Source: Halobacillus hunanensis (GTDB lineage: Bacteria > Bacillota > Bacilli > Bacillales > Halobacillaceae). Taken from it: 49,601 nt of DNA. The DNA is taken from positions 1 through 49,601 of the forward strand of contig NZ_FVZB01000002.1 of NCBI RefSeq assembly GCF_900166655.1. Reading direction: 5' to 3'. Of the stretch, positions 1-11,146 are shown one piece after another (within the stretch, counting starts at the first letter, position 1; each line of letters opens with the position of its first letter). The notes under the pieces were generated by a model that searched no databases, had not been told where the DNA came from, and saw nothing but the letters and a program-made list of their open reading frames with translations. The position numbers were made by a program, and so were the translations under genes.

Positions 1-65
1 TCGACTTGCATGTATTAGGCACGCCGCCAGCGTTCGTCCTGAGCCAGGATCAAACTCTCCATAAA
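1..65 (-). rRNA. rrs: 16S rRNA, 5' end only
   Basis: The reverse complement carries the universal 16S start: GAGAGTTTGATCCTGGCTCA followed by GGACGAACGCTGGCGGC. Only the first 65 or so bases of the gene lie in the window; the rest continues past the left edge. The mature 5' end is placed near 65 by analogy with Bacillus 16S, which starts with UUUAU. It is the first gene of an rRNA operon that lies downstream of lysS. Confidence 0.97.
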
Positions 66-221
66 AGTAAAGTTTGCTTGTGCATGGATGCACTGACTTC
101 AACGTTGCAACAGGACGTTGCGAACTTCGTTGAAGTTCCTTAACTCTTTGCACATCGAATGTGCTTGTTTGAATTCCCTCTATAGAATAGAAAGAATATG
201 TTGACGTACTGGTTGGTTCGT

Positions 222-238
222 TCAGTTTTCAAAGATCA
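222..238 (-). promoter_or_regulatory. boxA-like antitermination element in the rRNA leader
   Basis: Read on the minus strand this is TGATCTTTGAAAACTGA, very close to the TGCTCTTTGAAAACTG boxA of Bacillus rRNA leaders. It lies between the promoter at 275-303 and the 16S gene. Two small hairpins (around 73-90 and 150-165) follow it in the leader and may contribute to processing. The antitermination role is from family knowledge. Confidence 0.7.
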
Positions 239-274
239 AAATGTTAAGTGCCGCTTCAAAACAGCGACCTAATT

Positions 275-303
275 AATATATCATGGTTAGAAAGTTAAGT
301 CAA
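275..303 (-). promoter_or_regulatory. rRNA operon promoter, proximal (sigma-A)
   Basis: On the minus strand there is a -35 TTGACT (298-303), a 17-base spacer and a -10 TATATT (275-280), about 210 bases upstream of 16S. Position, near-consensus hexamers and the downstream boxA fit an rRNA promoter. It is the stronger of the two candidates. Confidence 0.8.
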
Positions 304-366
304 TAACTTTTTAACAAGATTTTTTCGGCAAGAAACGAAAAAAGTTACATTCGCTTAATGCGACGT

Positions 367-395
367 TTAATAATTTACCATGATTATATGGTCAA
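367..395 (-). promoter_or_regulatory. possible second, distal rRNA promoter
   Basis: On the minus strand there is a -35 TTGACC (390-395), a 17-base spacer and a -10-like TATTAA (367-372). Bacillus rRNA operons often have tandem promoters, which makes this plausible, but the -10 is weak. Apart from the promoters, boxA and leader hairpins I see nothing in 66-444. Confidence 0.4.
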
Positions 396-444
396 ATCAA
401 GTGCTAATTAAAATAAAAGTATTTTCTGACAGATATAGCCGAAA

Positions 445-471
445 ATTAATCCCTCGACAACAGTCGAGGGA
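445..471 (-). terminator. terminator downstream of lysS
   Basis: A perfect 8-bp stem, CCCTCGAC/GTCGAGGG with a 4-base loop (451-470), begins 12 bases after the lysS stop. The U-tract is poor (ATTAATTTT), so termination may be partial. Confidence 0.6.
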
Positions 472-482
472 TGTAGCTGAAG

Positions 483-2012
<1,530 letters not shown>

Positions 2013-2018
2013 TCAATA

Positions 2019-2048
2019 ATAAAAACTGCCAGAAGAGTCCTGGCAGTG
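2019..2048 (-). terminator. Terminator between folK and lysS, just downstream of the lysS promoter
   Basis: Minus-strand stem CTGCCAG/CTGGCAG with a 7-base loop, followed by TTTTTATT. It could end folPBK read-through. The lysS promoter lies upstream of it, so it would also sit at the very start of the lysS leader. Confidence 0.75.
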
Positions 2049-2063
2049 TTGCAACTATGATTT

Positions 2064-2092
2064 AGTATAGAAAAGACCTTGTTTCGTGTCAA
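2064..2092 (-). promoter_or_regulatory. lysS promoter (sigma-A)
   Basis: Consensus -35 TTGACA (2087-2092), a 17-base spacer and -10 TATACT (2064-2069) on the minus strand. The predicted start point, near 2057, is only about 10 bases before the terminator hairpin. Confidence 0.8.
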
Positions 2093-2207
2093 CGAAGAAA
2101 GAACTATGAGACCGGCATACTTTCTTCAAGGTCATTCGTAACATTCATAAAGAATGTTTGGCTTTGTGTCCCTAGTTTCTGCCTGGTGTACAGATACAGT
2201 TGCAAGG

Positions 2208-2696
2208 TTACAAAGGCTGAATAGTCTTCACGTCTTCGTCAGGCAGCTGTTGAAGCACCTCTTTTGCTGTTTTCCTTAATGTAGGCAGGTTGGCCTCAGG
2301 ATTCACTTCTGTCAACGGCACGAGTACAAATGCTCGTTCGTGCATATGAGGATGAGGAATCGTAAGTCGCTTTGCTTTCATATTTTCATCATTATACAAT
2401 AAAATGTCAAGGTCTATTGTGCGCGGGCCCCATTTTATGATTCGTCTTCTGCCTAAATTTTGTTCGATCATCTGACAATAATCAAGCAGTTGCAACGGTT
2501 GTAAGACCGTCTCTACCTCTATGACCATATTCAAAAAATCATTCTGATCGGTATATCCGACTGGGGCCGTTTGATAAACTTTTGACTGTTTAGCTAATGT
2601 GATCTTTTCGTGCTCACCAAGCATATCAATCGCCTCTGTTAGATATTGCTTACGCGGAGAAATATTAGATCCCAGGGCAATATAGGCTTTAGTCAT
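2208..2696 (-). CDS. folK: 2-amino-4-hydroxy-6-hydroxymethyldihydropteridine pyrophosphokinase
   Basis: Transfers pyrophosphate from ATP to 6-hydroxymethyl-dihydropterin, the step before dihydropteroate synthase in folate synthesis. The 162-residue product is a full-length HPPK: the N-terminal IALGSN (6-11), the signature GPRTIDLDILLY (90-101) with the two Mg-binding aspartates at 95 and 97, and HPH (115-117). Its start overlaps the end of folB by 8 bases, so the two are translationally coupled. It is the last gene of folP-folB-folK and is followed by the lysS promoter region. Confidence 0.97.
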   Translation of the reverse strand: MTKAYIALGSNISPRKQYLTEAIDMLGEHEKITLAKQSKVYQTAPVGYTDQNDFLNMVIEVETVLQPLQLLDYCQMIEQNLGRRRIIKWGPRTIDLDILLYNDENMKAKRLTIPHPHMHERAFVLVPLTEVNPEANLPTLRKTAKEVLQQLPDEDVKTIQPL

Positions 2697-3057
2697 CTCG
2701 TCGGCTCCTGTAAATATCGATCGCGACAGATTTATAATGTCCAGGAATAGGCGGATCAGGCTTAGTTATTTTGACACGGCATGCCTCAAGCAACGAAAAG
2801 GAATGTAATAATTTTTGAGCAAGTCGTTCTGCCACTGTTTCTACAAGTTTCGCCGCTTCTCCTTCTACTACCGTTTTCGTAACTTCATAAATTTGGCCAT
2901 AATTTATAGACTGGTTCATATCATCTTGCACAGCAGCTGGCTTTAAATCTAACTCCATTTCAAGATCAACATAGAAACGTTGTCCGAGTTTATTTTCTTC
3001 AGGAAAGAGGCCGTGGTAGCCCCAAAATTCCATTTCATTTAAATAGATTTTATCCAT
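2689..3057 (-). CDS. folB: Dihydroneopterin aldolase
   Basis: Converts dihydroneopterin to 6-hydroxymethyl-dihydropterin and glycolaldehyde. The 122-residue length is typical. Conserved elements visible are the N-terminal YGYHG-type segment (FWGYHG), the central INYGQIYEV and the C-terminal TKPDPPIPG loop. The start overlaps the 3' end of folP by 8 bases and the stop overlaps folK by 8, giving a tightly packed three-gene folate operon. Confidence 0.96.
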   Translation of the reverse strand: MDKIYLNEMEFWGYHGLFPEENKLGQRFYVDLEMELDLKPAAVQDDMNQSINYGQIYEVTKTVVEGEAAKLVETVAERLAQKLLHSFSLLEACRVKITKPDPPIPGHYKSVAIDIYRSRRDD

Positions 3058-3874
3058 TATACGGCTCCTTTCCCATCATAGCGTCCATCATTTTTGTCAT
3101 TCTTATGATAGGTTCTACATCATGCACACGTACAATCTGCACTCCTTGCGAAACTCCAAAGCAAACTGTGGCCCCTGTGCCTTCCATTCGCTCATCTTCA
3201 GGGAGGTCAAGGGTTAACCCGATGAAAGATTTTCGGGAGGTTCCTAATAAGACTGGGTATCCTAAGGCAACAAACTCATCTAAGTGTCTCATCACAACTA
3301 AATTGTCATCAGAACTTTTCGCAAAACCAACCCCCGGGTCTAAAATAATATGTTCTTCTTTGACACCTGCCCCTTTCGCAATATCAATACTTTCCCTAAG
3401 ATCCGTCTTCATATCCTCGATTAGCGAATCATAGTTTTTATCCTTGCGATTATGCATCAGGATAATCGGCACATTATAATCCGCTGCCACTTGCGCAATC
3501 GCAGGTTCATGCTTAGCTCCCCATACATCATTTATTATGGAAGCTCCTGCTTCTACCGCATGTTTTGCCACCTCAGCCTTATACGTATCAATGGAAATCG
3601 GTATGGAGAGCTTTTCGCGTAACGCTTTTATTACAGGTACAACCCGTGCGATCTCTTCTTCCTCTGTAACAGGGGCATGCCCAGGCCTGGTCGATTCTCC
3701 CCCAACATCAATGATATGGGCACCCTGCTGCTCCATTTCCAAGGCATGTGTTACCGCCTTGTTGATTTCATTAAATTTTCCGCCGTCAGAAAAAGAGTCT
3801 GGCGTAATATTAAGGATGCCCATCACTTGGGTTTGTGTAGAAAGATCGAGTTTTTTCACTTTAGTATTGAGCAT
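3050..3874 (-). CDS. folP: Dihydropteroate synthase
   Basis: Condenses 6-hydroxymethyl-dihydropterin pyrophosphate with p-aminobenzoate; this enzyme family is the target of sulfonamides. The 274-residue TIM barrel shows both signatures: GILNITPDSFSDGG (19-32) and DVGGESTRPG (56-65), plus the late GTSRKSF substrate loop. AGAGGG sits 8 bases before the ATG. It is the first gene of folP-folB-folK. In B. subtilis the pabB-pabA-pabC genes precede it; here they are missing and cysK with its own terminator is directly upstream. Confidence 0.97.
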   Translation of the reverse strand: MLNTKVKKLDLSTQTQVMGILNITPDSFSDGGKFNEINKAVTHALEMEQQGAHIIDVGGESTRPGHAPVTEEEEIARVVPVIKALREKLSIPISIDTYKAEVAKHAVEAGASIINDVWGAKHEPAIAQVAADYNVPIILMHNRKDKNYDSLIEDMKTDLRESIDIAKGAGVKEEHIILDPGVGFAKSSDDNLVVMRHLDEFVALGYPVLLGTSRKSFIGLTLDLPEDERMEGTGATVCFGVSQGVQIVRVHDVEPIIRMTKMMDAMMGKEPYNG

Positions 3875-3964
3875 ATTCCGTTCCCTCTTTCAAAAATTAA
3901 TTTATCCTTCTAGTTTACAACAATTTACGACATCTAGCACGGAAACATTGAAGGATCCTATCCA

Positions 3965-3998
3965 TAAAAAAAGCTGAACTCCATGAGCTCAGCTTTTT
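3965..3998 (-). terminator. cysK terminator
   Basis: Stem AAAGCTGA/TCAGCTTT followed by seven Ts on the minus strand. It starts right after the cysK stop and separates cysK from the folate operon. The stem is nearly symmetrical, with a short T-run in the other direction too. Confidence 0.85.
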
Positions 3999-4003
3999 AT
4001 AAT

Positions 4004-4930
4004 TTATTCTTCATCAAATTGGTAAAGCGGCGTGGATAGATAGCGTTCTCCGTTACTTGGAAGGACAGCCACAACTTTCTTTCCCTTGCCTAGTTTTTTA
4101 GCCACTTGCTTCGCTACATGAATCGCAGACCCGGAAGAAACTCCGCCTAGTACCCCGTCTTTACTGGCGGCTTCACGAGCAGCAGCGTAGGAGTCCTCTT
4201 TAGATACAGTGTAAACTTCATCGTAAATTTCAGTATCCAGTATCTCTGGAACGAATCCAGCACCAAGTCCTTGGATTTTATGTGGACCGGGTTCTCCTCC
4301 TGAGAGAATCGCGGAATCTTCAGGCTCAATCGCATAGATTTTAATTTCTGGATAATGTTTTTTAAGTACTTTACCAGCCCCTGAGATGGTTCCCCCTGTA
4401 CCAATTCCGGATACAAAGGCATCGAGCTGATCCCCCATCTGCTCAACGATTTCTGGACCTGTGGTTTGGGCGTGAACAGCGACGTTCGCTTTGTTATTAA
4501 ACTGCTGAGGCATAAAGTAACCATGTTTATCCTTGAGTTCTTCAGCCTTCTTAATGGCACCCTTCATTCCATCGCTCCCAGGAGTCAGGATAAGTTCAGC
4601 TCCATAAGCACGCAATAAGTTGCGACGTTCTTGACTCATGGTATCTGGCATGACGAGAGTCGCTTTATATCCTTTGGCGGATGCAATCATCGCTAAGCCA
4701 ATACCGGTGTTTCCACTTGTCGGCTCAACAATTGTATCGCCAGGCTTTAATTCTCCTGATTCTTCAGCTGCTTCAATCATCGAAAGAGCAATACGATCTT
4801 TGACAGAACTTCCCGGATTCATGTATTCAAGTTTCAGATAAACATCTGCACTGTTTTCGTCTGCACTTCTGTTCAGCTTTACCATTGGGGTCTTACCTAC
4901 TAGATCACTGACGCTATTAGCTACTCTCAT
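4004..4930 (-). CDS. cysK: Cysteine synthase A (O-acetylserine sulfhydrylase)
   Basis: PLP enzyme that makes cysteine from O-acetylserine and sulfide. The 308-residue product has the internal Schiff-base lysine in SSVKDR (K44), the substrate-binding loop TSGNTG (71-76) and the phosphate-binding GIGTGGT (175-181). The start ATG is preceded by AGGAG. A separate sigma-A promoter (4975-5003) and a terminator on each side make it monocistronic. In B. subtilis cysK also regulates CymR; nothing in the sequence tests that here. Confidence 0.97.
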   Translation of the reverse strand: MRVANSVSDLVGKTPMVKLNRSADENSADVYLKLEYMNPGSSVKDRIALSMIEAAEESGELKPGDTIVEPTSGNTGIGLAMIASAKGYKATLVMPDTMSQERRNLLRAYGAELILTPGSDGMKGAIKKAEELKDKHGYFMPQQFNNKANVAVHAQTTGPEIVEQMGDQLDAFVSGIGTGGTISGAGKVLKKHYPEIKIYAIEPEDSAILSGGEPGPHKIQGLGAGFVPEILDTEIYDEVYTVSKEDSYAAAREAASKDGVLGGVSSGSAIHVAKQVAKKLGKGKKVVAVLPSNGERYLSTPLYQFDEE

Positions 4931-4974
4931 TTTTTCACTCCTAATACCAAGTATTTTTATGGGATTTAATCTTT

Positions 4975-5003
4975 ACTGTACGTAACTGAATGTCCGTTGT
5001 CAA
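4975..5003 (-). promoter_or_regulatory. cysK promoter (sigma-A)
   Basis: -35 TTGACA (4998-5003), 17-base spacer, -10 TACAGT (4975-4980) on the minus strand, 45 bases upstream of the cysK start. Confidence 0.75.
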
Positions 5004-5033
5004 ACATTTCAATCTATTGTTTCCTTCATTCAA

Positions 5034-5065
5034 AGAAAAAACGAAACAGCCTCATACTGTTTCGC
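5034..5065 (-). terminator. coaX-hslO terminator
   Basis: Minus-strand stem GCGAAACAG/CTGTTTCG followed by six Ts, 20 bases after the hslO stop. Confidence 0.85.
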
Positions 5066-5085
5066 TTGTCGCAGGTTAACATTAG

Positions 5086-5967
5086 TTATTGTGAACTTCC
5101 TGATTGTAATTCTTTCAAGTCCTTTTCATCAAATTGATACGCTTCATTGCAAAAGTGGCATTTTGCTTCCGCGCCTTGATCTTCATCAATCATACGCTCA
5201 ATTTCTTCATCTCCGAGGCTTGAAATGGCCATTTCAACACGTTCCCTGGAACAATGACAAGAGAAGGACACAGGCATGGTATCTAACACCTGAAGATTTT
5301 CTTCCCCAAGCAACGCGTGCAAAATCTCTTCTGGGGACTTTCCTTCACGAATCATCGTTGAAATAGGAGCTATTTGGCTGAGTCTTTCTTCAATTGCTGC
5401 CGTCGTCTGTTCATCTGCACCTGGCATCATCTGAATAATAAAACCACCGGAGGCTAGGATTGAATGATCCGTGTTTACGAGGACACCTGCACCTACAGCA
5501 GATGGAACCTGCTCAGAGTTGGCAAAATAATAAGTGAAGTCGTCACCGATCTCACCAGAAACAATAGGCACTTGACCCGTAAAATGATCCCTCATGCCAA
5601 GGTCCTTTACAACGCTTAATGTCCCTGTGGTTCCTACAGCTCGGGCTACATCAAGTTTCCCTTTGCTATTGAGATCAAAATCTACGTGAGGATTTTTCAA
5701 GTAACCTCTTACTTCCCCTTTGGAATTAGCATCAGCAATGATAGCCCCAACCGGGCCATCCCCTTCAACTTTAATCGTCAGTTTATCTTCACCCTTCAGC
5801 ATAACACCCATCATGGCACTTATGGTAAGTGTCCGGCCTAATGCAGCTGAGGCTGTCGCCCATGAATCCTGCCTCCGACGTGCTTCTTCTACAGTTTCGG
5901 TTGACTGAACAGCATAGGCGCGAACTTGTCCGTTATATCCCATTGCGCGAACTAAATAATCTGACAT
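5086..5967 (-). CDS. hslO: Hsp33, redox-regulated chaperonin
   Basis: Cytoplasmic holdase activated by oxidation. The 293-residue product has the full Hsp33 layout, with the redox-sensing zinc site at the C-terminus: a CxC pair (SCHCS, about 239-241) and a CxxC pair (CHFC, about 272-275). All four cysteines are intact. The start codon lies 3 bases after the coaX stop, so the two genes are almost certainly co-transcribed. The yacD (PrsA-like) gene that follows in B. subtilis is missing; cysK comes next. Confidence 0.97.
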   Translation of the reverse strand: MSDYLVRAMGYNGQVRAYAVQSTETVEEARRRQDSWATASAALGRTLTISAMMGVMLKGEDKLTIKVEGDGPVGAIIADANSKGEVRGYLKNPHVDFDLNSKGKLDVARAVGTTGTLSVVKDLGMRDHFTGQVPIVSGEIGDDFTYYFANSEQVPSAVGAGVLVNTDHSILASGGFIIQMMPGADEQTTAAIEERLSQIAPISTMIREGKSPEEILHALLGEENLQVLDTMPVSFSCHCSRERVEMAISSLGDEEIERMIDEDQGAEAKCHFCNEAYQFDEKDLKELQSGSSQ

Positions 5968-5970
5968 TAC

Positions 5971-6765
5971 TCATCCTTCTCCTTTAAAAGCAAGTTTATC
6001 TTTGTTGTTTTGATAAATTTTATGAAGCCCCTTTAAGGTTAAATAAGGGTCGACACAATCTATAGTACGTGATTCATCAGCAATTAAGGAGGCCAGTCCC
6101 CCTGTAGCAATCACTGTAGGCGTTTTGGACGAAGTTTCTTTCATACGACGTACCACCTCATCCACCTGTCCTACATAGCCATAAAAAACTCCGGATTGCA
6201 TGGCCTCGACAGTCGATTGACCGATCACCTCTGATGGTCCTTTAATTTCAATTTTAGGAAGTTTAGCCGCTTTCGCATAGAGAGCTTCCATTGAAATATT
6301 GATACCCGGCGCAATTGCACCACCTACATATTCTTCACTCTCATTAACATAACAATACGTTGTCGCTGTTCCAAAATCAATAATGATCAATGGAGTATCG
6401 TAATCTTCAATAGCGCCGACTGCATTAACAATGCGGTCTGCACCTATTTCAGCCGGATTTGGGTACTTCATAGCTAATCCGTGGTCTACTTCATGTTCTC
6501 CAATAATCATCGGCTGTTTCTTGAAATAATAACGAGACATTCGATCAAGAGCAAACATTATGGGCGGAACTACAGAAGAAATGATCACTCCATCCATATC
6601 TTCAAAGGTTAATCCCTCATGGTCAAATAATGATTTAATAAGCATGCCATACTCATCTTCTGTTTTATGTCTGTCTGTTTTTATACGCCACTGGTACTTC
6701 AGCTGCTCTTCTTCAAATACTCCGAGCACTGTGTTGGTGTTTCCCACATCGAGTACAAAATTCAT
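5971..6765 (-). CDS. coaX: Pantothenate kinase, type III
   Basis: First enzyme of coenzyme A synthesis, ASKHA fold. The product is 264 residues from the chosen start, with the N-terminal phosphate loop DVGNTNT (6-12), GADR and the adenosine motif DFGTATTY. An upstream in-frame TTG would add seven residues, but GGGAGG lies inside that extension and is spaced 8 bases from the ATG of MNFVLDV, so the ATG is preferred. It has its own extended -10 promoter (6801-6809) and is followed by hslO. Confidence 0.96.
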   Translation of the reverse strand: MNFVLDVGNTNTVLGVFEEEQLKYQWRIKTDRHKTEDEYGMLIKSLFDHEGLTFEDMDGVIISSVVPPIMFALDRMSRYYFKKQPMIIGEHEVDHGLAMKYPNPAEIGADRIVNAVGAIEDYDTPLIIIDFGTATTYCYVNESEEYVGGAIAPGINISMEALYAKAAKLPKIEIKGPSEVIGQSTVEAMQSGVFYGYVGQVDEVVRRMKETSSKTPTVIATGGLASLIADESRTIDCVDPYLTLKGLHKIYQNNKDKLAFKGEG

Positions 6766-6800
6766 ACAACTAGCCTCCCGGTTCAATTCCTTCGGCTACC

Positions 6801-6809
6801 ATCATACCA
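6801..6809 (-). promoter_or_regulatory. coaX promoter, extended -10
   Basis: TGG-TATGAT on the minus strand, about 35 bases before the coaX start. There is no good -35 at 17 bases; the TGn extension may compensate. Confidence 0.45.
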
Positions 6810-6862
6810 TATGAATACTGAAAGTGCCTTGCTCAAACAACTAGATCCATGCCTTCTTCACA

Positions 6863-6902
6863 ATAAAAAACCGCATTCCCCCCATACAGGGAGAACACGG
6901 TT
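6863..6902 (-). terminator. ftsH terminator
   Basis: Long minus-strand hairpin opening with AACCG and closing with GCGGTT, then TTTTTATT. It begins 6 bases after the ftsH stop. Confidence 0.85.
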
Positions 6903-6908
6903 AGTGTA

Positions 6909-8975
6909 TTATTGTTTCTTATCATCATCAGAACCTTGATTCGGATCTTGCTGATCCTGAGATGGTTCATGAGATTTATTTTCATTTTCATCTTCAGAAG
7001 TCGTTCGAGACTCTTCCTCTTCTTTAGATTGAACATTAACTCTCATGTTTTTTTCTTGCTTTTCATCAATTTCTCTTTGCTCTTCTTGATTAAGCTTTAG
7101 CTGTTTATTGTTCTTAATTGCAATTTCTTCTAATTCTTCATCGGTAGGCAATCGGCCTTTTTCGAATAAAGATTTAATCTGAGTAGAATCCAATGTCTCA
7201 ACATCTAACAGAGTACCTGCAATCAATTCAAGCTTATCTTTATTGTCCGTTATGATTGTCTTAGCACGATCATAACAGTGATTAATGAAGTTTTGAACTT
7301 CTGTATCAATATCATAAGCAATTTGATCACTATAATTCTGTTCATTTTGAATATCACGGCCAAGGAATACCTGTCCGCCAGAGTTGGATCCGAATTGAAG
7401 CGGTCCAAGTTTTTCACTCATCCCGTATTCTGTAACCATCTTACGGGCGATGCTTGTAGCACGCTGGAAGTCGTTGTGTGCACCTGTTGACACCTCACCA
7501 AACATTACTTCCTCAGCTACGCGGCCGCCTAATAAGCCAGTAATTTTATCAAGCAATTCAGGTTTTGTCATAAAGTAGCGGTCTTCACGAGGTAGCATAA
7601 CAGCATATCCACCTGCTTGGCCTCGAGGGACGATTGTTACCTTATGAACCATGTCTGCATCATCTAGAACCATACCAATCACTGTATGACCACTTTCATG
7701 GTGCGCCACAATGTTACGTTCTTTTTCAGAAATAACACGGCTCTTCTTAGCTGGACCGGCAATCACTCGGTCAATCGCTTCATCGACATGTTCCATATCA
7801 ATACTCTTTGCATCAGAACGAGCAGCAACTAGAGCAGCTTCATTTAATAAGTTCTCTAGATCAGCACCAGAGAAGCCTGGTGTCCGCAAAGCAATGGTTT
7901 TAAGATCCACATTATCTGATAGCGGTTTGTTTCTGGCATGCACACCTAGAACTGCCTGTCGTCCTTTCACATCTGGGCGGTCAACCGTAATTTGACGGTC
8001 AAAACGTCCAGGGCGAAGCAATGCAGGGTCAAGAATATCTGGACGGTTGGTTGCAGCAATCATAATGATTCCTTCATTCGCACCGAATCCATCCATTTCA
8101 ACAAGAAGTTGGTTCAAGGTTTGTTCACGCTCATCGTGACCTCCACCAAGACCAGCCCCACGTTGACGCCCTACAGCGTCAATTTCATCAATAAAGATAA
8201 TACAAGGAGCATTTTTCTTGGCGTTTTCAAATAAATCACGAACACGGGATGCACCGACCCCCACAAACATTTCTACGAAGTCAGAACCACTGATAGAGAA
8301 AAATGGAACACCCGCTTCTCCAGCAACAGCTCTTGCTAGTAATGTCTTACCTGTACCAGGTGGTCCCACTAAAAGAACACCTTTAGGAATTCGGGCACCT
8401 ACTTGCGAGAATTTACGCGGATCCTTAAGGAAGTCTACAACTTCAACAAGCTCCTGTTTCTCCTCGTCAGCACCGGCAACGTCTTTAAAACGCACCTTTT
8501 TCTTTTCTTCACTATACATCTTCGCCTTACTCTTACCAAAGTTCATGACACGGCTTCCGCCGCCCTGAGCCTGGTTAAGTAAGAAGATGAACAGAATAAA
8601 TATAATCACAAACGGAATGATGGATGTTAAAACAGTCACCCATACACTTGGTTGTTCTTCTTCTTCAACTTTCAGCACGCTTTGTTCTTGTGCTGTTTGC
8701 GTCACGTTGGAAATAATTTGTTCGTTGGCTGGAAGTTTAGCTGTAAACATTCCCTGGCCTTCTTCACTGCCAGCTAGCTGTCCTGTGATACGAATGATCC
8801 CATTGACAGGCTGCATCGTCATTTCTTCGATTTCACCATTATTCAATCTATCGTAAAATTCGTTCACATTTAACGTTTCTTGCGGCTCACCTTGACCTCT
8901 AAATAGACCGACTACGGCGATAACTACGAGGAAGATAAGTAAATAAAATATGGTATTACGAAATATCCGGCTCAT
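6909..8975 (-). CDS. ftsH: ATP-dependent zinc metalloprotease FtsH
   Basis: Membrane AAA protease. Two transmembrane segments (about 8-24 and 112-133) flank an extracytoplasmic loop; the AAA module has Walker A GPPGTGKT (204-211), Walker B IIFIDE (259-264) and the SRH from TNRPD; the protease carries the zinc motif HESGH (426-430). The usual residue there is alanine (HEAGH), a mild variant. The strong GGGAGGAGG site fixes the start. At 688 residues it is about 50 longer than B. subtilis FtsH; the extra length is a low-complexity C-terminal tail (about 605-688) very rich in E, D, Q, N and S. It follows tilS-hpt and is closed by a strong terminator. Confidence 0.98.
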   Translation of the reverse strand: MSRIFRNTIFYLLIFLVVIAVVGLFRGQGEPQETLNVNEFYDRLNNGEIEEMTMQPVNGIIRITGQLAGSEEGQGMFTAKLPANEQIISNVTQTAQEQSVLKVEEEEQPSVWVTVLTSIIPFVIIFILFIFLLNQAQGGGSRVMNFGKSKAKMYSEEKKKVRFKDVAGADEEKQELVEVVDFLKDPRKFSQVGARIPKGVLLVGPPGTGKTLLARAVAGEAGVPFFSISGSDFVEMFVGVGASRVRDLFENAKKNAPCIIFIDEIDAVGRQRGAGLGGGHDEREQTLNQLLVEMDGFGANEGIIMIAATNRPDILDPALLRPGRFDRQITVDRPDVKGRQAVLGVHARNKPLSDNVDLKTIALRTPGFSGADLENLLNEAALVAARSDAKSIDMEHVDEAIDRVIAGPAKKSRVISEKERNIVAHHESGHTVIGMVLDDADMVHKVTIVPRGQAGGYAVMLPREDRYFMTKPELLDKITGLLGGRVAEEVMFGEVSTGAHNDFQRATSIARKMVTEYGMSEKLGPLQFGSNSGGQVFLGRDIQNEQNYSDQIAYDIDTEVQNFINHCYDRAKTIITDNKDKLELIAGTLLDVETLDSTQIKSLFEKGRLPTDEELEEIAIKNNKQLKLNQEEQREIDEKQEKNMRVNVQSKEEEESRTTSEDENENKSHEPSQDQQDPNQGSDDDKKQ

Positions 8976-9011
8976 TGCCTACCTCCTCCCAAGCGAGAAA
9001 AACTATAGTAA

Positions 9012-9041
9012 ATACTATCACACAAAAAACTAGAGACACAA
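9012..9041 (-). promoter_or_regulatory. possible ftsH promoter
   Basis: -35 TTGTGT (9036-9041), 18-base spacer, -10 TAGTAT (9012-9017) on the minus strand. Hexamers are imperfect; another -10-like TATAGT overlaps the start of the leader. I see no heat-shock operator. Confidence 0.35.
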
Positions 9042-9093
9042 CTAATTACCCTTATTTGAAGTACTTCTAAACCTAAAGCAACCCTCACATACA

Positions 9094-9633
9094 TCAGCCG
9101 CCGTAAACTTCCGGTTTGAGTACGCCAATATAGGGTAAGTTACGATACTTTTCATTATAATCTAACCCATATCCAACAACGAATTCATCTGGAACGTCAA
9201 AGCCGATCGTATCAGCCTTGATATGTGATGTTCTACCTGTAGGTTTATCAAGAAGGGTGACGATTTTGATGGATTTAGCTTTACGATACTTAAATAAGTC
9301 CACTAAATAACTTAATGTGAGTCCGCTATCAATAATGTCCTCTATAATTAACAGGTCTCTTCCTTCCACCTGGGTATCAAGGTCCTTCACGATTTTAACT
9401 TCACCTGAAGACCTCATGCCGCCGTTGTAACTTGAAACATCCATAAAATCCATCTCAAGATGTGTTTCAACTCTTTTTAACAGATCGCCCATAAAAGGCA
9501 TGGCTCCTTTTAAGACACCAATAGCCAGTGGAAAGCGCCCGTTATATTCTTCCGTCAGCTGAGCCCCCATTTCTTTGCACTTTTCTTGAATTTCTTCTTC
9601 AGAAATTAAGATTTTCTCAATTTCACTATGCAT
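9094..9633 (-). CDS. hpt: Hypoxanthine-guanine phosphoribosyltransferase
   Basis: Purine salvage: converts hypoxanthine or guanine plus PRPP to IMP or GMP. The 179-residue protein shows the PRPP-binding signature [14 protein letters not shown] (94-107) with the paired acidic residues. GGAGGAG lies 5-8 bases before the ATG. It follows tilS by 11 bases and precedes ftsH, the conserved tilS-hpt-ftsH arrangement; in B. subtilis TilS and HprT are reported to interact and activate ftsH. Confidence 0.97.
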   Translation of the reverse strand: MHSEIEKILISEEEIQEKCKEMGAQLTEEYNGRFPLAIGVLKGAMPFMGDLLKRVETHLEMDFMDVSSYNGGMRSSGEVKIVKDLDTQVEGRDLLIIEDIIDSGLTLSYLVDLFKYRKAKSIKIVTLLDKPTGRTSHIKADTIGFDVPDEFVVGYGLDYNEKYRNLPYIGVLKPEVYGG

Positions 9634-9644
9634 GCATGCTCCTC

Positions 9645-11036
9645 CTACGTGTCTCGGTTATTTTTATATTGTAATCGAAGCCTTGTATCAGATGCAGCCC
9701 TGACACAATCTCCACCCTTTTTCAACCCAACAAGCCATAGAATTTGACCATCGCTATCCGTCACAAGCGGCCAAACCTTCCGCTTGTCTGCCGGAACTTT
9801 TTGGTCAATAAAGATATCTTTTACCTTTTTGGAACCATCCATTCCTCTTGGAGAAATTCGATCCCCAGGTTCACGCGTTCGTACTATGAGTGGAAGTTTT
9901 ACGTGATATGAATCACAAATATAATCAAATAAATCTAGCTCATTATCTTCCTTAGTCCACTCTGCGGTGACGATCGAACCATCAGGAAGTTCAATGGTGT
10001 CCCCTATGTATAAAGTCTTAGTGAAAGCTGCAGGTTGACACGGCTTACTAAATGTCAACCTCACCTCATCGTAAGTTCGAATTACCTTCAAGCCGTTTGG
10101 CAAATCCAATTCTGCATTAGGTTTATCATCATGCAAAAGATTGAAAAATATATCTTCGTGCATGTAGGAAACTTCTTCCTGTTGGTAACCGTACAGATAG
10201 TTTAATATTAGATGAAAGGCCGTTCTTTGTAAAGCAAGTGGAAACGTTAAAAAGGGACGAATTGAAAACTTCACAAAAGGTTCATTTTTATTAGATATTT
10301 CCATTGTCTCAAGAACCTGTTCGGCTTGGGAGTTCAGATACAGCTGATTGTCCCTTGCCCGTTCACTCATTAACTGCATATGCTTGTTCAGTTGAGGGTT
10401 TTGTTCTTTTGCAAAAGGCATCACGTATTTTCTAAACGCATTACGTGTATAATCAGTGTGTTGATTGGATTCGTCTAATTTATAAGTTATTTTGTGCAAG
10501 GAGCAATAATCCAGGAGATCTTCTTTCGCCAGACAAAGAAATGGGCGAATAAGTCTCCCCGATGAGAAGGGTCTGCTGACAGGCATTCCACGAACTGATT
10601 CAGGGCGAACACTTCGTACCATCTGCATCATCATTGTTTCAGCCTGGTCGTCTCCGTGGTGACCAAGAGCTAGGACATCCCCCTCAAGTTGGTCCATCAC
10701 CTGTTCAAAAAAACGATAACGCAGAATTCTTGCTGCTTCCTGTGTACCTGCACCTGTTTGTGCTTTGTACAAATGAACATTTACTGTCGTTCCAACAAAC
10801 TCCACATTCCATTCGACTGCCAGTTTCTCAACATGGCGCAGGTCCTCGAGTGAAGTTTCACCCCTTAACCCATGATCAACTGAGACAGCAACGATTCTTA
10901 GGTTCATGGTCGCGCTTAGCTGATTTAAATAGTGAAGCAAAGCAAGGGAGTCAGGACCCCCTGAGACCGCAACAACGACGGTCTGATTCGCTTGTAAAAG
11001 TTGATGTTTTTCTATGAATGACTGAACAACCTGCAT
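9645..11036 (-). CDS. tilS: tRNA(Ile)-lysidine synthase
   Basis: ATP-dependent attachment of lysine to C34 of tRNA-Ile(CAU), switching its decoding from AUG to AUA; essential. The 463-residue product has the N-type ATP pyrophosphatase loop SGGPDS (25-30), the HGLRG segment and [10 protein letters not shown], followed by the C-terminal substrate-binding domains. A GTG two codons upstream is in frame, but the ribosome-binding site GAGGGG is spaced correctly only for the ATG (MQVVQSF). A possible promoter lies at 11108-11137. Confidence 0.96.
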   Translation of the reverse strand: MQVVQSFIEKHQLLQANQTVVVAVSGGPDSLALLHYLNQLSATMNLRIVAVSVDHGLRGETSLEDLRHVEKLAVEWNVEFVGTTVNVHLYKAQTGAGTQEAARILRYRFFEQVMDQLEGDVLALGHHGDDQAETMMMQMVRSVRPESVRGMPVSRPFSSGRLIRPFLCLAKEDLLDYCSLHKITYKLDESNQHTDYTRNAFRKYVMPFAKEQNPQLNKHMQLMSERARDNQLYLNSQAEQVLETMEISNKNEPFVKFSIRPFLTFPLALQRTAFHLILNYLYGYQQEEVSYMHEDIFFNLLHDDKPNAELDLPNGLKVIRTYDEVRLTFSKPCQPAAFTKTLYIGDTIELPDGSIVTAEWTKEDNELDLFDYICDSYHVKLPLIVRTREPGDRISPRGMDGSKKVKDIFIDQKVPADKRKVWPLVTDSDGQILWLVGLKKGGDCVRAASDTRLRLQYKNNRDT

Positions 11037-11107
11037 GAACACCCCTCACTTTTGCCCTAAATAACGCTTCACATTTAGAATGACTAATCATCTACTTTCC
11101 TATTCTT

Positions 11108-11137
11108 ATCGTACCACTCTCTACTTCGATCCTGCAA
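11108..11137 (-). promoter_or_regulatory. possible tilS promoter
   Basis: -35 TTGCAG (11132-11137), 18-base spacer ending in TGG, and -10 TACGAT (11108-11113) on the minus strand, between yabT and tilS. No terminator is obvious after yabT. Confidence 0.4.
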
Positions 11138-11146
11138 AACATTCAG

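Noticed and set aside
3537-3977. 146-codon plus-strand open frame
   Set aside because: It lies wholly antisense to folP and its upstream flank, has no ribosome-binding site, and its translation looks like a shadow (Ser/Thr/Cys rich).
10634-11017. 127-codon plus-strand open frame
   Set aside because: Antisense to the well-conserved start of tilS; no ribosome-binding site.
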